In this document: positions 36,730 through 44,588 of the stretch, piece by piece
How the letters are laid out: each line of letters starts with the position of its first letter
Position numbering within the stretch: position 1 is the first letter of the stretch
Assembly (NCBI RefSeq): GCF_016765775.1
Contig: NZ_JAESVN010000005.1
Span: 62,001 to 126,000 of the forward strand
Length of the DNA stretch: 64,000 nucleotides
Source: Szabonella alba
GTDB lineage: Bacteria > Pseudomonadota > Alphaproteobacteria > Rhodobacterales > Rhodobacteraceae
Direction of reading: 5' to 3'
Translations under genes and position numbers: made by a program
Notes under the pieces: generated by a model
The model's database searches: none
What the model saw: the letters and a program-made list of their open reading frames with translations, nothing else
Told to the model about the DNA's origin: nothing

Positions 36730-37526
36730 TGGCGGTGACGGTGGAAACCCATGGCGCGCTGGCCGATGCGGCGCGCGCAATGGCGGGGGGCGGCACCTAT
36801 ATGGGGGGCGGCACCGTCCTGATGCGGGGTGTCAATGACGGCTCGGTACAGGGCCGCCTTTTGCGCAGCACGGACCCCGCGCTGCGCGCGATCCGCGCCA
36901 CGGGCGACGGGTTCACATTGGGGGCAGGGGTCACGATGGCCGATGTTCTGGCCTCACGCGATTTGGAGTTCCTGCATCCCGTCGCGCGCGTGATCGGCGG
37001 CCCGCAGGTGCGCGCAATGGCAACGGTTGGCGGCAATCTGTTCGCCCCCCATCCCTATGGTGATTTCGCAACGGCACTGCTGGCGCTTGGCGCGCGGGTG
37101 GTTCCGGCGGCGGGTGGCAGCCCCCGCCCGCTGGACGATATCCTGCGCGACCGTGCCCGCCCGCACCTTCTGGCCGCGATCGAGGTGCCGCGCCCGCGCG
37201 ATGCCCGCGCCTTCGGCTTCCTGAAGGTCAGCCGGGTGAAGCCCAAGGGGGTTTCGGTCCTGTCCATCGCGGCCCATCTGCCGCGCGATGGCGGACGACT
37301 GCGCAATGTTCGCGTCTCTTACGGTGCCATGGGTCCGGCACCCCTGCGCGCGGTCTCGGTCGAACAGGTGCTTGAGGGGCAATCGCTGGACCCCGCCACC
37401 ATCGCCCGGGCGGCGCAGGTCGCCGCCGAGGGGCTGGACCCGCCCACGGACCCGATTTCCTCGGGCTGGTATCGGCGTGAGGTGGTCGGCGTACATCTGA
37501 AACGGCTTCTGGAAAGGATGGCGTGA
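36729..37526 (+). CDS. molybdenum hydroxylase FAD-binding (medium) subunit, CoxM/XdhB-like
   Basis: A 265-aa FAD subunit. It has the two FAD motifs in modified form: GGGTYMGGGTVLM at 20-32 (usually AGGTDLL) and ATVGGNLFAPHPYGD near 98-112 (usually TIGGN..N..P.AD). The CO-dehydrogenase flavoprotein C-terminal domain follows. Family members pass electrons from the Fe-S subunit to an acceptor. The start overlaps the SRPBCC stop; the small subunit gene begins one base after this stop. At 265 aa it is slightly short for the family (about 280). Confidence 0.9.
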   Translation: MAVTVETHGALADAARAMAGGGTYMGGGTVLMRGVNDGSVQGRLLRSTDPALRAIRATGDGFTLGAGVTMADVLASRDLEFLHPVARVIGGPQVRAMATVGGNLFAPHPYGDFATALLALGARVVPAAGGSPRPLDDILRDRARPHLLAAIEVPRPRDARAFGFLKVSRVKPKGVSVLSIAAHLPRDGGRLRNVRVSYGAMGPAPLRAVSVEQVLEGQSLDPATIARAAQVAAEGLDPPTDPISSGWYRREVVGVHLKRLLERMA

Positions 37527-37527
37527 T

Positions 37528-38001
37528 ATGGCGATGAAACCCGTCACATTCACCCTCAACGGTCTGGCCAAGGCGGCCTTTACTGAAGACGGGCAGAACC
37601 TCTTGGATTTCCTGCGCCGGGGCGTGGGGGATATGGCCCCGAAATATGGCTGCGGGCAGGGGGGCTGCGGCGCCTGCACGGTGCTGCTCGATGGTGTGCC
37701 GCATCTGTCCTGCCTGACGCTGGCCGAAACGGTTGAAGGCCGCCGCGTCGATACCGCCTCGGGCCTTGCAGGAGCCACGATTTCACCCCTGCAAGAGGCG
37801 TTCATGGATCGTTTCGCCGCGCAATGCGGCTATTGCACGCCTGGCATGCTGATGGCCGCAACCGCGCTGCTGGCGAAAAACCCGCGCCCGAACCGCGACG
37901 AGGTGATCGAGGCGATTTCCGGCAATATCTGCCGCTGCACCGGATATGAGCCGATCATCGCCGCCATTCTGGATGTGGCCGAAGGGAGGGTCGGGGCATG
38001 A
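37528..38001 (+). CDS. molybdenum hydroxylase [2Fe-2S] (small) subunit, CoxS-like
   Basis: A 157-aa two-cluster ferredoxin-type subunit. The plant-type cluster ligands are C42, C47, C50 and C62 (CGQGGCGACTVLLDG). The second, helical domain supplies C100, C103, C135 and C137 (QCGYCTPGM, ICRCTGY). It shuttles electrons between the Mo cofactor and FAD. It overlaps the large-subunit gene by 4 bases. All eight cysteines are present, so it should be functional. Confidence 0.95.
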   Translation: MAMKPVTFTLNGLAKAAFTEDGQNLLDFLRRGVGDMAPKYGCGQGGCGACTVLLDGVPHLSCLTLAETVEGRRVDTASGLAGATISPLQEAFMDRFAAQCGYCTPGMLMAATALLAKNPRPNRDEVIEAISGNICRCTGYEPIIAAILDVAEGRVGA

Positions 38002-39722
38002 AGGATATCCCCATGGTCGGCGGCAACATGATCGATTTCCGCAAGGAATTCTTTGCCGATGAACGCCCCGAGGTTCTGAACGAGATCGGCAAGCCGACGC
38101 GACGGCAGGACATCACGGGCCATGTCACGGGCCGCTCCCCCTTCTATGACGATCATCAGTTCGAGGGGCTGTTGCATATGCGCTGCCTGCGAAGCCCGCA
38201 TCATGCGGCGCGGATCCGGCGCATCGACAGCACGGCCGCCGAAAAGATGCCCGGCGTGGTGCGCATCGTCACCGGGCGCGATGTGCCGCGCAACCTGAAC
38301 ACGCTGCTGAGCCTGCTGGATTTCGGCATCGACGATGAACCGATCATCGCCACCGACCGCACCCGTTACCGGGGTGAGGCCGTGGTGGCCGTTATCGCCC
38401 GCACCGACCGCGAGGCCCGCGACGCCGCCGCCGCCATCCGCGTGGACTGGGAGGTGCTGCCCCATGTTCTGGATGTGGAAGAGGCGGTCAAACCCGGCGC
38501 GCCTGCGGTTCTGGACATCTATCCCAACAACAAATTCGCCTATCACGGCAAATACGACCATCAAAAACTGCGCTTCGGCGATGCCGAAACCGCCTTTGCC
38601 CAGGCCGATCATGTGATCGAGGGGCGCTATCAGATGTCGCCCATCGAACAGGCCCCGATTGAGACCTGCGGTGCCATCGCAGCCCCCGAACAGGATGGCC
38701 GCTATGTCTGCTATACCTCGACGCAGGCGCTGTTCTTCTCGCTCGGAACGGCGGCCAAGGTGCTGGACCTGCCTTCGTCGCGGCTGCATTTCATCGGCGG
38801 CACCGTGGGGGGTGGCTTTGGGGGCAAGGTCGACAGCATCCATGAACCCATGGCCATTCTGGGCGCGATCCTGACGGGCCGCCCGGTGAAATTCATGTGG
38901 GACCGCGAAGAGGAAATGCAGGTCGGCGCGCCGCGCGGGGCCGAGCTGTGGTATGTCAAGGATGCGGTGATGCGCGACGGGCGCATCATCGGGCGGAAAT
39001 TCACCGGCTATTTCGACAGTGGTGCCTATACCCGCCTGTCCAGCTACGCGATCATCAAGGGCGTCGGCCATCTGCCGGGGCCTTACACGATCCCGAATGT
39101 CCATGCCGATGTCTATTGCGTCTATACCAACCGCACGCCTGCGACGGCGATGCGCGGCTTCGGCATCACCGGCGTCGATTTCGCCATCGAGGCGCATATG
39201 GACAAGGTGGCCGATACGCTGGGCATGAACCCGATCGAATTGCGCCTGCGCAATGCGTATCGGGACGGTGACATGAAGGCGCATAGGCGGCTGGCCAAGA
39301 ATTGCGCGCTGATCGAATGTTGTCAGGTCGTGGCCGAAAAGGCGGGGGTGAAACTGTCGCCTGAACTTGCAGCCCTGTCCTCGACCAAGGGCGGAGGCGG
39401 GGATCGCGCGCAGATGCCCGCCTTCACCCGCACCGATGAAAACGGCCGGGTCGAAGGCTACAAACCCTGGAGTTATGCGCGCAAGGATGGCGCGAAACGC
39501 GACCCGATCCCGCCGGGCATGGCCCCGCCGCCGCAACAGCCTGCACCGACCTATCAGGCCTCTCGCCCCCCGTCCCCCTCGTGGGGAGGGGATGGGGGAG
39601 GGGGGCAGACCCAAAGCGGAGGCAGCGCCCCGCCCGCCAGCCCGCCACCCAATCCGCCTGCAGCCCCCGCCCGCCCTGGCGCGATGCGCTTTTCGTCCCT
39701 CTCTGGTTTTCGGAGGCGCTGA
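37998..39722 (+). CDS. molybdenum hydroxylase large subunit, N-terminal half (Mo cofactor-binding)
   Basis: 574 aa corresponding to roughly the first two thirds of a CoxL/XdhA-type subunit. It has the aldehyde oxidase/xanthine dehydrogenase a/b hammerhead domain (GHVTGRSPFYDDHQ) and the first Mo-cofactor domain with GGGFGGKVDSIHEP. The active-site loop is TAMRGFGITG, like xanthine/aldehyde oxidoreductases and unlike the CSFR loop of aerobic CO dehydrogenase. From about residue 505 the sequence becomes a Pro/Gly/Ser-rich low-complexity tail that spans a REP-like palindrome, then the frame ends. The remaining catalytic domain is the next gene, one base downstream. Both halves are probably needed to form one subunit. 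Confidence 0.9.
   Translation: MKDIPMVGGNMIDFRKEFFADERPEVLNEIGKPTRRQDITGHVTGRSPFYDDHQFEGLLHMRCLRSPHHAARIRRIDSTAAEKMPGVVRIVTGRDVPRNLNTLLSLLDFGIDDEPIIATDRTRYRGEAVVAVIARTDREARDAAAAIRVDWEVLPHVLDVEEAVKPGAPAVLDIYPNNKFAYHGKYDHQKLRFGDAETAFAQADHVIEGRYQMSPIEQAPIETCGAIAAPEQDGRYVCYTSTQALFFSLGTAAKVLDLPSSRLHFIGGTVGGGFGGKVDSIHEPMAILGAILTGRPVKFMWDREEEMQVGAPRGAELWYVKDAVMRDGRIIGRKFTGYFDSGAYTRLSSYAIIKGVGHLPGPYTIPNVHADVYCVYTNRTPATAMRGFGITGVDFAIEAHMDKVADTLGMNPIELRLRNAYRDGDMKAHRRLAKNCALIECCQVVAEKAGVKLSPELAALSSTKGGGGDRAQMPAFTRTDENGRVEGYKPWSYARKDGAKRDPIPPGMAPPPQQPAPTYQASRPPSPSWGGDGGGGQTQSGGSAPPASPPPNPPAAPARPGAMRFSSLSGFRRR
39563..39608 (+). repeat. REP-like palindromic element, copy 2
   Basis: The core CCCCCTCGTGGGGAGGGG is followed by ATGGGGGAGGGGGGCAGACC. 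It matches the reverse complement of the element at 32.77 kb in the core and in the G-rich right arm. It is translated in frame as part of the low-complexity tail of the first large-subunit gene. Confidence 0.65.
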
Positions 39723-39723
39723 C

Positions 39724-40746
39724 ATGACCATCCATCGCGGACGCGGCTTTGCCTGCATCAACTATCCCATCGGGATGAACCTTGGCGGCGACCCGTCTCA
39801 GGCGCTGGTCCATTCCAACCCCGACGGAAAATTCACGGTCGCGCTGTCGGCCATTGACCTTGGGCAGGGCATGAAATCGGTCTGCCGCCAGATCGCCGCC
39901 GAAACCCTCGGCATCCCGGTCGAGGATGTCTATGTAGATACCGCCGACAGTGATACCGGCCCGCATGACATGGGGTCTTTCGCAAGCCGTGGCACGCACC
40001 GGATGGGCAATGCCGTCATCATGGCCGCGAAAGAGGCGCGTTCGGTGATGCTGGAGGCCGCCGCCGAGGAACTGGAGGTGGACCCCGCCGATCTGGTGAC
40101 CGATGGCAAGGGCAATATCCATGTGAAGGGCGCGCCCTCGCGGTCAATCACCACCATGGCCGCGTCGCAGGCGGCGCAGTTCCGGCAGGGCCGCACCATT
40201 GCCGGGCGTGGCATCTTCCTGATCCCGCTGTCGGATGTGGACCCCGAAACCGGTGAGATGACACCGGTCACCACCTTCGCCCATGCCGCGATGCTGGTCA
40301 CGGTCGAGGTCTGCGACGAGACCGGAGAGGTGACCGTGACCGATATGCAATCGGCCTATGAGGTTGGCCGCGCGCTGAACCCCAAGCTGGTGGAACAGCA
40401 GTTGCGCGGCGGCGCATGGATGGGAATGTCGCATGCCGCATGGGAAACGACCGAGCCACATTATCCGTCGCGCGACCATGGCGCGGTGGATTTCAACGGC
40501 TATCTGATGCCGGGGCCGGGGGACCTCGCGCCGCATCATATCTCGATCCTCGAACGCCCTGCGGCTGATGGCCCGTTCGGCGGCAAGGGGCCGGGTGAGA
40601 TGTGCGCGAACCCGGTGCTGCCTGCCGTGGTCAATGCCGTCTTTGATGCGGTGGGCGTGCGCATCGACGCGCTGCCGGTCACGCCGGAAAAGGTGCTGCG
40701 CGGGTTGAAATCGCAAGGCGGTGCAAAGCCGCGCCAAAGGCTCTGA
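39724..40746 (+). CDS. molybdenum hydroxylase large subunit, C-terminal half
   Basis: 340 aa equivalent to the C-terminal Mo-cofactor domain of CoxL/XdhA. It begins MTIHRGRGFACINYPIG (normally internal in the single-chain enzyme) and contains VALSAIDLGQGMKSVCRQIAAE, the DTGPHDMGSFASRGTHRMGNAV cofactor loop and the catalytic Glu in GKGPGEMCANP. GGAGG 7 bases before the ATG indicates it is a genuine separate start. Its upstream neighbour ends in a low-complexity tail, so the split looks like a fission of an ancestral single gene. The next gene is a MoxR-type maturation ATPase. Confidence 0.9.
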   Translation: MTIHRGRGFACINYPIGMNLGGDPSQALVHSNPDGKFTVALSAIDLGQGMKSVCRQIAAETLGIPVEDVYVDTADSDTGPHDMGSFASRGTHRMGNAVIMAAKEARSVMLEAAAEELEVDPADLVTDGKGNIHVKGAPSRSITTMAASQAAQFRQGRTIAGRGIFLIPLSDVDPETGEMTPVTTFAHAAMLVTVEVCDETGEVTVTDMQSAYEVGRALNPKLVEQQLRGGAWMGMSHAAWETTEPHYPSRDHGAVDFNGYLMPGPGDLAPHHISILERPAADGPFGGKGPGEMCANPVLPAVVNAVFDAVGVRIDALPVTPEKVLRGLKSQGGAKPRQRL

Positions 40747-40750
40747 CGCC

Positions 40751-41629
40751 ATGGCGGTGCGCCCTTCCATCCTTGGCATCGACGGGCCTGAACCGCTGGC
40801 GCGGTCCCTGCGCGATGCGCAATATATCGCGGATGAGGGGCTTTCCACCGCCGCCTATCTGGCGCTGGCGCTTGGCAAGCCGCTGCTGCTGGAAGGCGCG
40901 CCCGGTGTCGGCAAGACCGAGGCGGCCAAGGCCATCGCCTCGGTTCTGGGGCGCGAACTGATCCGCCTGCAATGCTATGAGGGGATCGACGCCGCCGCCG
41001 CCATGTATGAATGGAACTTCCCGCGCCAGATGCTGGCCATCCGGCAGGCGGGGGAGGGCTATGTCAATCTTTACGCCGATGATTATCTGATTGCCCGGCC
41101 CCTGCTGCTGGCCCTGCAAGAGCCGCGCGCGCGGGTGCTGCTGATCGACGAGATTGACCGCGCCGATCCGGAGTTTGAGGCGTTTCTTCTGGAATTCCTG
41201 TCAGATTTCTCGATCTCCATCCCCGAACGCGGCACGATCCGCGCGGCCGAGCCCCCGGTTGTCCTGCTGACCTCCAACCGCACCCGCGAATTGCACGAGG
41301 CGCTGCGGCGGCGCTGCGTCTATCACTGGATCGGCTATCCCGATCCGGCGCTTGAGGCGCAGATCGTGATGATGCGGGCCTCCAGCGTGGCGCAGGAAAC
41401 CGCGCATCGCGTGACCGCCGCCGTCAACCGGCTGCGCGCCGAACCGTTGGCCAAGCCCCCCGGCGTGGCCGAAACCGTGGAATGGGCCGAGGCCGCGACG
41501 CTTCTGCACAATCAGGGCGCTGCCTGGCCTGCCGCCTTTGCCCGCGCCATCGGGGTCGCGCTGAAGGATCAGGACGATCTGGCCTTCACCGCGCCGCGTC
41601 TTGACCAGCTTATCACGGGGGCGGCATGA
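40751..41629 (+). CDS. MoxR-type AAA+ ATPase (CoxD-like)
   Basis: A 292-aa AAA+ ATPase with Walker A GAPGVGKT (49-56), Walker B LLIDEID (130-136), sensor 1 LTSNRTRELHEALRRRC and the MoxR-typical insert region. In CO dehydrogenase clusters the homologue CoxD acts with the VWA protein CoxE to mature the Mo active site. It is followed, after a spacer of about 120 bases carrying a degenerate intergenic repeat, by the CoxE homologue. A role in maturing the adjacent hydroxylase is the best inference. Confidence 0.93.
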   Translation: MAVRPSILGIDGPEPLARSLRDAQYIADEGLSTAAYLALALGKPLLLEGAPGVGKTEAAKAIASVLGRELIRLQCYEGIDAAAAMYEWNFPRQMLAIRQAGEGYVNLYADDYLIARPLLLALQEPRARVLLIDEIDRADPEFEAFLLEFLSDFSISIPERGTIRAAEPPVVLLTSNRTRELHEALRRRCVYHWIGYPDPALEAQIVMMRASSVAQETAHRVTAAVNRLRAEPLAKPPGVAETVEWAEAATLLHNQGAAWPAAFARAIGVALKDQDDLAFTAPRLDQLITGAA

Positions 41630-41690
41630 CGGCCCTGTCTTCATTCTGGCAAAAACACGTTTGGGGTGCGCGCCCCTGCGGAGGAGGTGC
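41630..41690 (-). repeat. degenerate copy F of the dispersed intergenic repeat
   Basis: On the minus strand this gap contains GTGTTTTTGCCAGAATGAAG, resembling the GGTATTTTGGCCAAGATGAA end of copy C at 46.2 kb, preceded by a GGGGCGCGCACCCC palindrome. It separates the MoxR and VWA genes within the operon. Apart from this, the gap up to 41747 holds nothing recognisable. Confidence 0.4.
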
Positions 41691-41747
41691 TGACAGCCCC
41701 CTTGGCCCCGCCAGCCCCCCTGACCCAGTCAGACCGGGGGCAACCCG

Positions 41748-42845
41748 ATGATCCCCCGCGCGATCCGCCCCTTCCTTGCCTTCCCGCAGGCCCTGCGCGC
41801 TGCGGGCCATCCGGCGGCACCCGAACAGGTGCAGTCCTTCCTTGCCGCTGTCTCACTTCTGGGGCCGGGCTCGATCCGCGATATCCGCCGCGCCGCGCAT
41901 GCGATCTTCGGCCCCGGCCCGGACCGGAGCGAGGAATTTGACGAGATCTTCGACATAATCTTTCTGGGCCGCACGTTCTTTGCCCCCGCCGAGGGCGAGG
42001 TCGAGGAGCTTCCCGAAAGCTATGATGCCGGGGAGTTCGACCTGCTGCCCGAACCGGATGAGGAAGATCCCTCGGGGGCCGAGGCCACGGCGCTGGAACG
42101 GCTTTTTGCCCGCAGCCTTGCTGCCGGTGATCCCGATGCAATGCTGCGCGCCTTTGCCCGGGCGCTGCCCGCGGCGCTGCCGCGCCGCCGTTCCCGCCGG
42201 ATGAGCCCCGGCAAGGGGCCGCTGCCCGATCCGGCCCGTGCCTTTCGTGAGATGATGCGCCGGGATGGAGAGATTTCCCGCCTGCCCAGCCGTCGCCGCC
42301 GGATGCGCCAGCGCCGCGTGCTGATGCTGCTGGATGTGTCGGGATCGATGAAATCGGGCACCGAGGATGCCTTGCGCCTTGCGCACCGTCTGATGCAGGC
42401 CGGGGAACGGGTCGAGGTTTTCACCCTTGGCACCCGTCTGACCCGGGTTTCCCGCGCGTTGAAACACCGCAATCCCGATCAGGCGCTGATGCTGGCCTCG
42501 GGGCTGGTGGCCGACTGGGATGGCGGCACAAGGCTGGGGGAGGCGCTGGCGGTGTTTCTGTCGGTGCCGCGCTTTGCCAGTTTTGCCCGTGGCGCGCTGA
42601 CCATCATCCTGTCCGACGGGCTGGAACGCGGCGGCCCCGAGGCGCTGACGGCGGCCGTATCGCGGCTTGCGGGGCTGTCATGGTCGGTTCTGTGGCTGTC
42701 GCCGCTGGCCGCCGATCCGGCCTATCGCCCCGAAACCGCCGCGATGCAGGCCATTGCGCCATTGCTGGACCGGCTGGGCGACGGGTCGCGCCCGGACCGG
42801 ATTGCCCGGGAAATCCTTGATTTCGCGAAAGGAGCGCGCAGATGA
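41748..42845 (+). CDS. VWA-domain protein, CoxE-like
   Basis: A 365-aa protein with a helical N-terminal region, an acidic middle (residues about 83-112, rich in Asp/Glu), an Arg-rich stretch (144-190) and a C-terminal von Willebrand A domain with the MIDAS motif DVSGSMKS at 196-203 and later DWDGGTRLGEAL and LSDGLERGG. CoxE-type proteins partner MoxR ATPases in activating molybdenum hydroxylases or other metalloenzymes. It overlaps the amidohydrolase gene by 4 bases. Confidence 0.92.
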   Translation: MIPRAIRPFLAFPQALRAAGHPAAPEQVQSFLAAVSLLGPGSIRDIRRAAHAIFGPGPDRSEEFDEIFDIIFLGRTFFAPAEGEVEELPESYDAGEFDLLPEPDEEDPSGAEATALERLFARSLAAGDPDAMLRAFARALPAALPRRRSRRMSPGKGPLPDPARAFREMMRRDGEISRLPSRRRRMRQRRVLMLLDVSGSMKSGTEDALRLAHRLMQAGERVEVFTLGTRLTRVSRALKHRNPDQALMLASGLVADWDGGTRLGEALAVFLSVPRFASFARGALTIILSDGLERGGPEALTAAVSRLAGLSWSVLWLSPLAADPAYRPETAAMQAIAPLLDRLGDGSRPDRIAREILDFAKGARR

Positions 42846-43717
42846 TCGACGCGCATTTCCATATCTGGCGGCAGGCCGATCTGCCCTGGCTGATGGGTCC
42901 GATGCAGCCACGCATCTTCGGCCCCTATGAGCCGATCCGCCGCGATTACCCGGTCACCGAATATCTTGACGATATCGCGGGGCTTGGCGTGACCAAGGCG
43001 GTCTATGTGCAGGCCAACTGGCCGCCCGACCGCGCCGAGGCCGAGGTGAACTGGCTTGAGGATACGGCGCTGGCCTCGGGCTGGCCGATGGGGATCGTGG
43101 GCTATGCCGATATGACGGTGCCCGATGCCCGGCCCGCGCTTGACCGGCTGGCGCGGTCTCCGCGCCTGCGCGGCATCCGCCAGCAATTCCACTGGCACGA
43201 AAACCCGATGTATCGTTTCGCGGCCCATTCCGACCTTTGCCGCGATCCGGCGGTTCAGCGCAATATCGGCCATCTGGCCGATTACGGCTGGTCCTTTGAT
43301 CTGCAGGTCTTTGCCGGACAGCTTGCCGGGGCCTGCGACCTGCTGGATGCCTGCCCGCGCGTGAATTTCATCCTGCAGCATGCCGGGATGCTGGAAGACA
43401 CCAGCGCCAAAGGCCGGGCCGACTGGCAGGCGGCGATGACGGATTATGCCCGCCGCCCCAATGCGTTTTGCAAGCTGTCGGGATTCGGCACCTTCATCCA
43501 TCGCAACGATCCCGCGCATATCCGCTGGCTGGTCGAAACCTGCGTCGGCATCTTCGGGGCCGAACGTTGTCTCTGGGGCTCGAACTTCCCCATTGAAAAG
43601 CTCTGGACCAGCTATTCCGCCCTTCTGGGCGCGCATCGCGATGCCGCGGCCTCGCTGACCGAGGCACAGCGCCGCGCCATCTTCACCGACACCGCAAGCC
43701 GGGTTTACCGGCTCTGA
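42842..43717 (+). CDS. amidohydrolase-2 family TIM-barrel hydrolase
   Basis: A 291-aa metal-dependent hydrolase of the amidohydrolase_2 / L-fuconolactonase-like group. The metal-binding HxH is at residues 5-7 (DAHFHIW). Other landmarks are GIRQQFHWHENP, the His in ILQHAGML and the C-terminal LWGSNFPIEKLW. That last motif has Asn where many members have Asp (GSDWP); this Asn variant occurs in a known subgroup. Members hydrolyse lactones or decarboxylate/hydrolyse ring-derived acids, in line with the adjacent lactonase-like genes. The exact substrate is unknown. Confidence 0.87.
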   Translation: MIDAHFHIWRQADLPWLMGPMQPRIFGPYEPIRRDYPVTEYLDDIAGLGVTKAVYVQANWPPDRAEAEVNWLEDTALASGWPMGIVGYADMTVPDARPALDRLARSPRLRGIRQQFHWHENPMYRFAAHSDLCRDPAVQRNIGHLADYGWSFDLQVFAGQLAGACDLLDACPRVNFILQHAGMLEDTSAKGRADWQAAMTDYARRPNAFCKLSGFGTFIHRNDPAHIRWLVETCVGIFGAERCLWGSNFPIEKLWTSYSALLGAHRDAAASLTEAQRRAIFTDTASRVYRL

Positions 43718-43736
43718 CATCAGGGAGGCCTTCATC

Positions 43737-44585
43737 ATGGCACTGGAAATCAAGATACTGGATTACGGCGATATCGAACTGGAAAGCTCGTTCCTTGTTC
43801 TGGGCCGCGATTGCGGGCGCCGGCGCCGTGTGCCGGTCTATGGTTTCCTGATCCTTGGCGGCATCTATCCGATTGTCGTCGATACCGGATATCGCGACAA
43901 TGCGATCATGGAAACGCTGGGAATGCGGGGTCTGCAATTCCACGAAAACATGATTGAACGCCAGTTGGCCAATCACGGCGTCAAGGTCGGCGATGTGCGC
44001 TATGTGCTGCACACCCATCTGCATATCGACCATGCGGGCAAGGATGACTGTTTCCCGATGAACACCACCGTGGTCATCAACCGGCGTGAGATGGAATATT
44101 CCGTCTCGGGCCTGATGCATCCGCAATATCCCAAACCCGATATCATGCATCTGGTCGAACGGCTGCACACCCCCGGCGCGTTGCGGCTGGAGGATCTGGA
44201 GATCGCGGGTGAGGTCGAGATCATCCCCGGCGTCACGATGGAGGCGGCAGGCGCCCATACCGAAGGGTCGATGAATGTCCATGTCGAGACCGCCGAAGGC
44301 CGCGCCACGATCTGTGGTGATGTGATCTATGATTTCAACGATCAGATCATCAACCCGCTGCGCAGCTTTGGCCCCGAAGAGTTTCAGGTCACCGGCAACC
44401 ATGGCGGATCGAAGCGCGATGAAAAGGCACAGATCAGAAAGCTGCTGAACAAGTCAAAATTTCTGCTGCCGATCCACGACAAACCGGCGAAAATCGAACA
44501 TGGCGTGGTCGTGGGGCGGCTGGACATGTCTGTGCCCGGCCCGGTCAGCCAGTCGGTCCCGCTGCGCAACTGGTTCCCGGTGTAA
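43737..44585 (+). CDS. metallo-beta-lactamase-fold hydrolase, AHL-lactonase-like
   Basis: A 282-aa MBL-fold enzyme with the di-zinc motif HTHLHIDH at 92-99, the bridging segment GAHTEGSMNVHVETAEG (third His) and the Asp in ICGDVIYDF. The overall pattern is that of the N-acyl homoserine lactonase family, which opens lactone rings. In this context a pathway lactone is more likely than quorum signals (inference). An AGGGAGG ribosome-binding site lies ahead of the ATG. It is between an amidohydrolase and an SMP-30-type lactonase. Confidence 0.88.
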   Translation: MALEIKILDYGDIELESSFLVLGRDCGRRRRVPVYGFLILGGIYPIVVDTGYRDNAIMETLGMRGLQFHENMIERQLANHGVKVGDVRYVLHTHLHIDHAGKDDCFPMNTTVVINRREMEYSVSGLMHPQYPKPDIMHLVERLHTPGALRLEDLEIAGEVEIIPGVTMEAAGAHTEGSMNVHVETAEGRATICGDVIYDFNDQIINPLRSFGPEEFQVTGNHGGSKRDEKAQIRKLLNKSKFLLPIHDKPAKIEHGVVVGRLDMSVPGPVSQSVPLRNWFPV

Positions 44586-44588
44586 GCC

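Noticed and set aside
37998-39722. First large-subunit gene as a frameshifted pseudogene
   Set aside because: Both halves retain their catalytic motifs, the second has its own ribosome-binding site, and no frameshift is needed to explain the junction; a working split subunit is more likely.
36729-42845. Calling the cluster an aerobic carbon monoxide dehydrogenase (cox) operon
   Set aside because: The diagnostic CSFR active-site loop is absent (AMRGFG instead) and the surrounding genes are lactonases, amidohydrolase and ABC transport rather than cox accessory genes such as coxB/C/H.
43737-44585. Quorum-quenching AHL lactonase
   Set aside because: The MBL motif is shared by many lactonases; the operon context points to a catabolic lactone, and nothing specific to acyl-homoserine lactones was seen.
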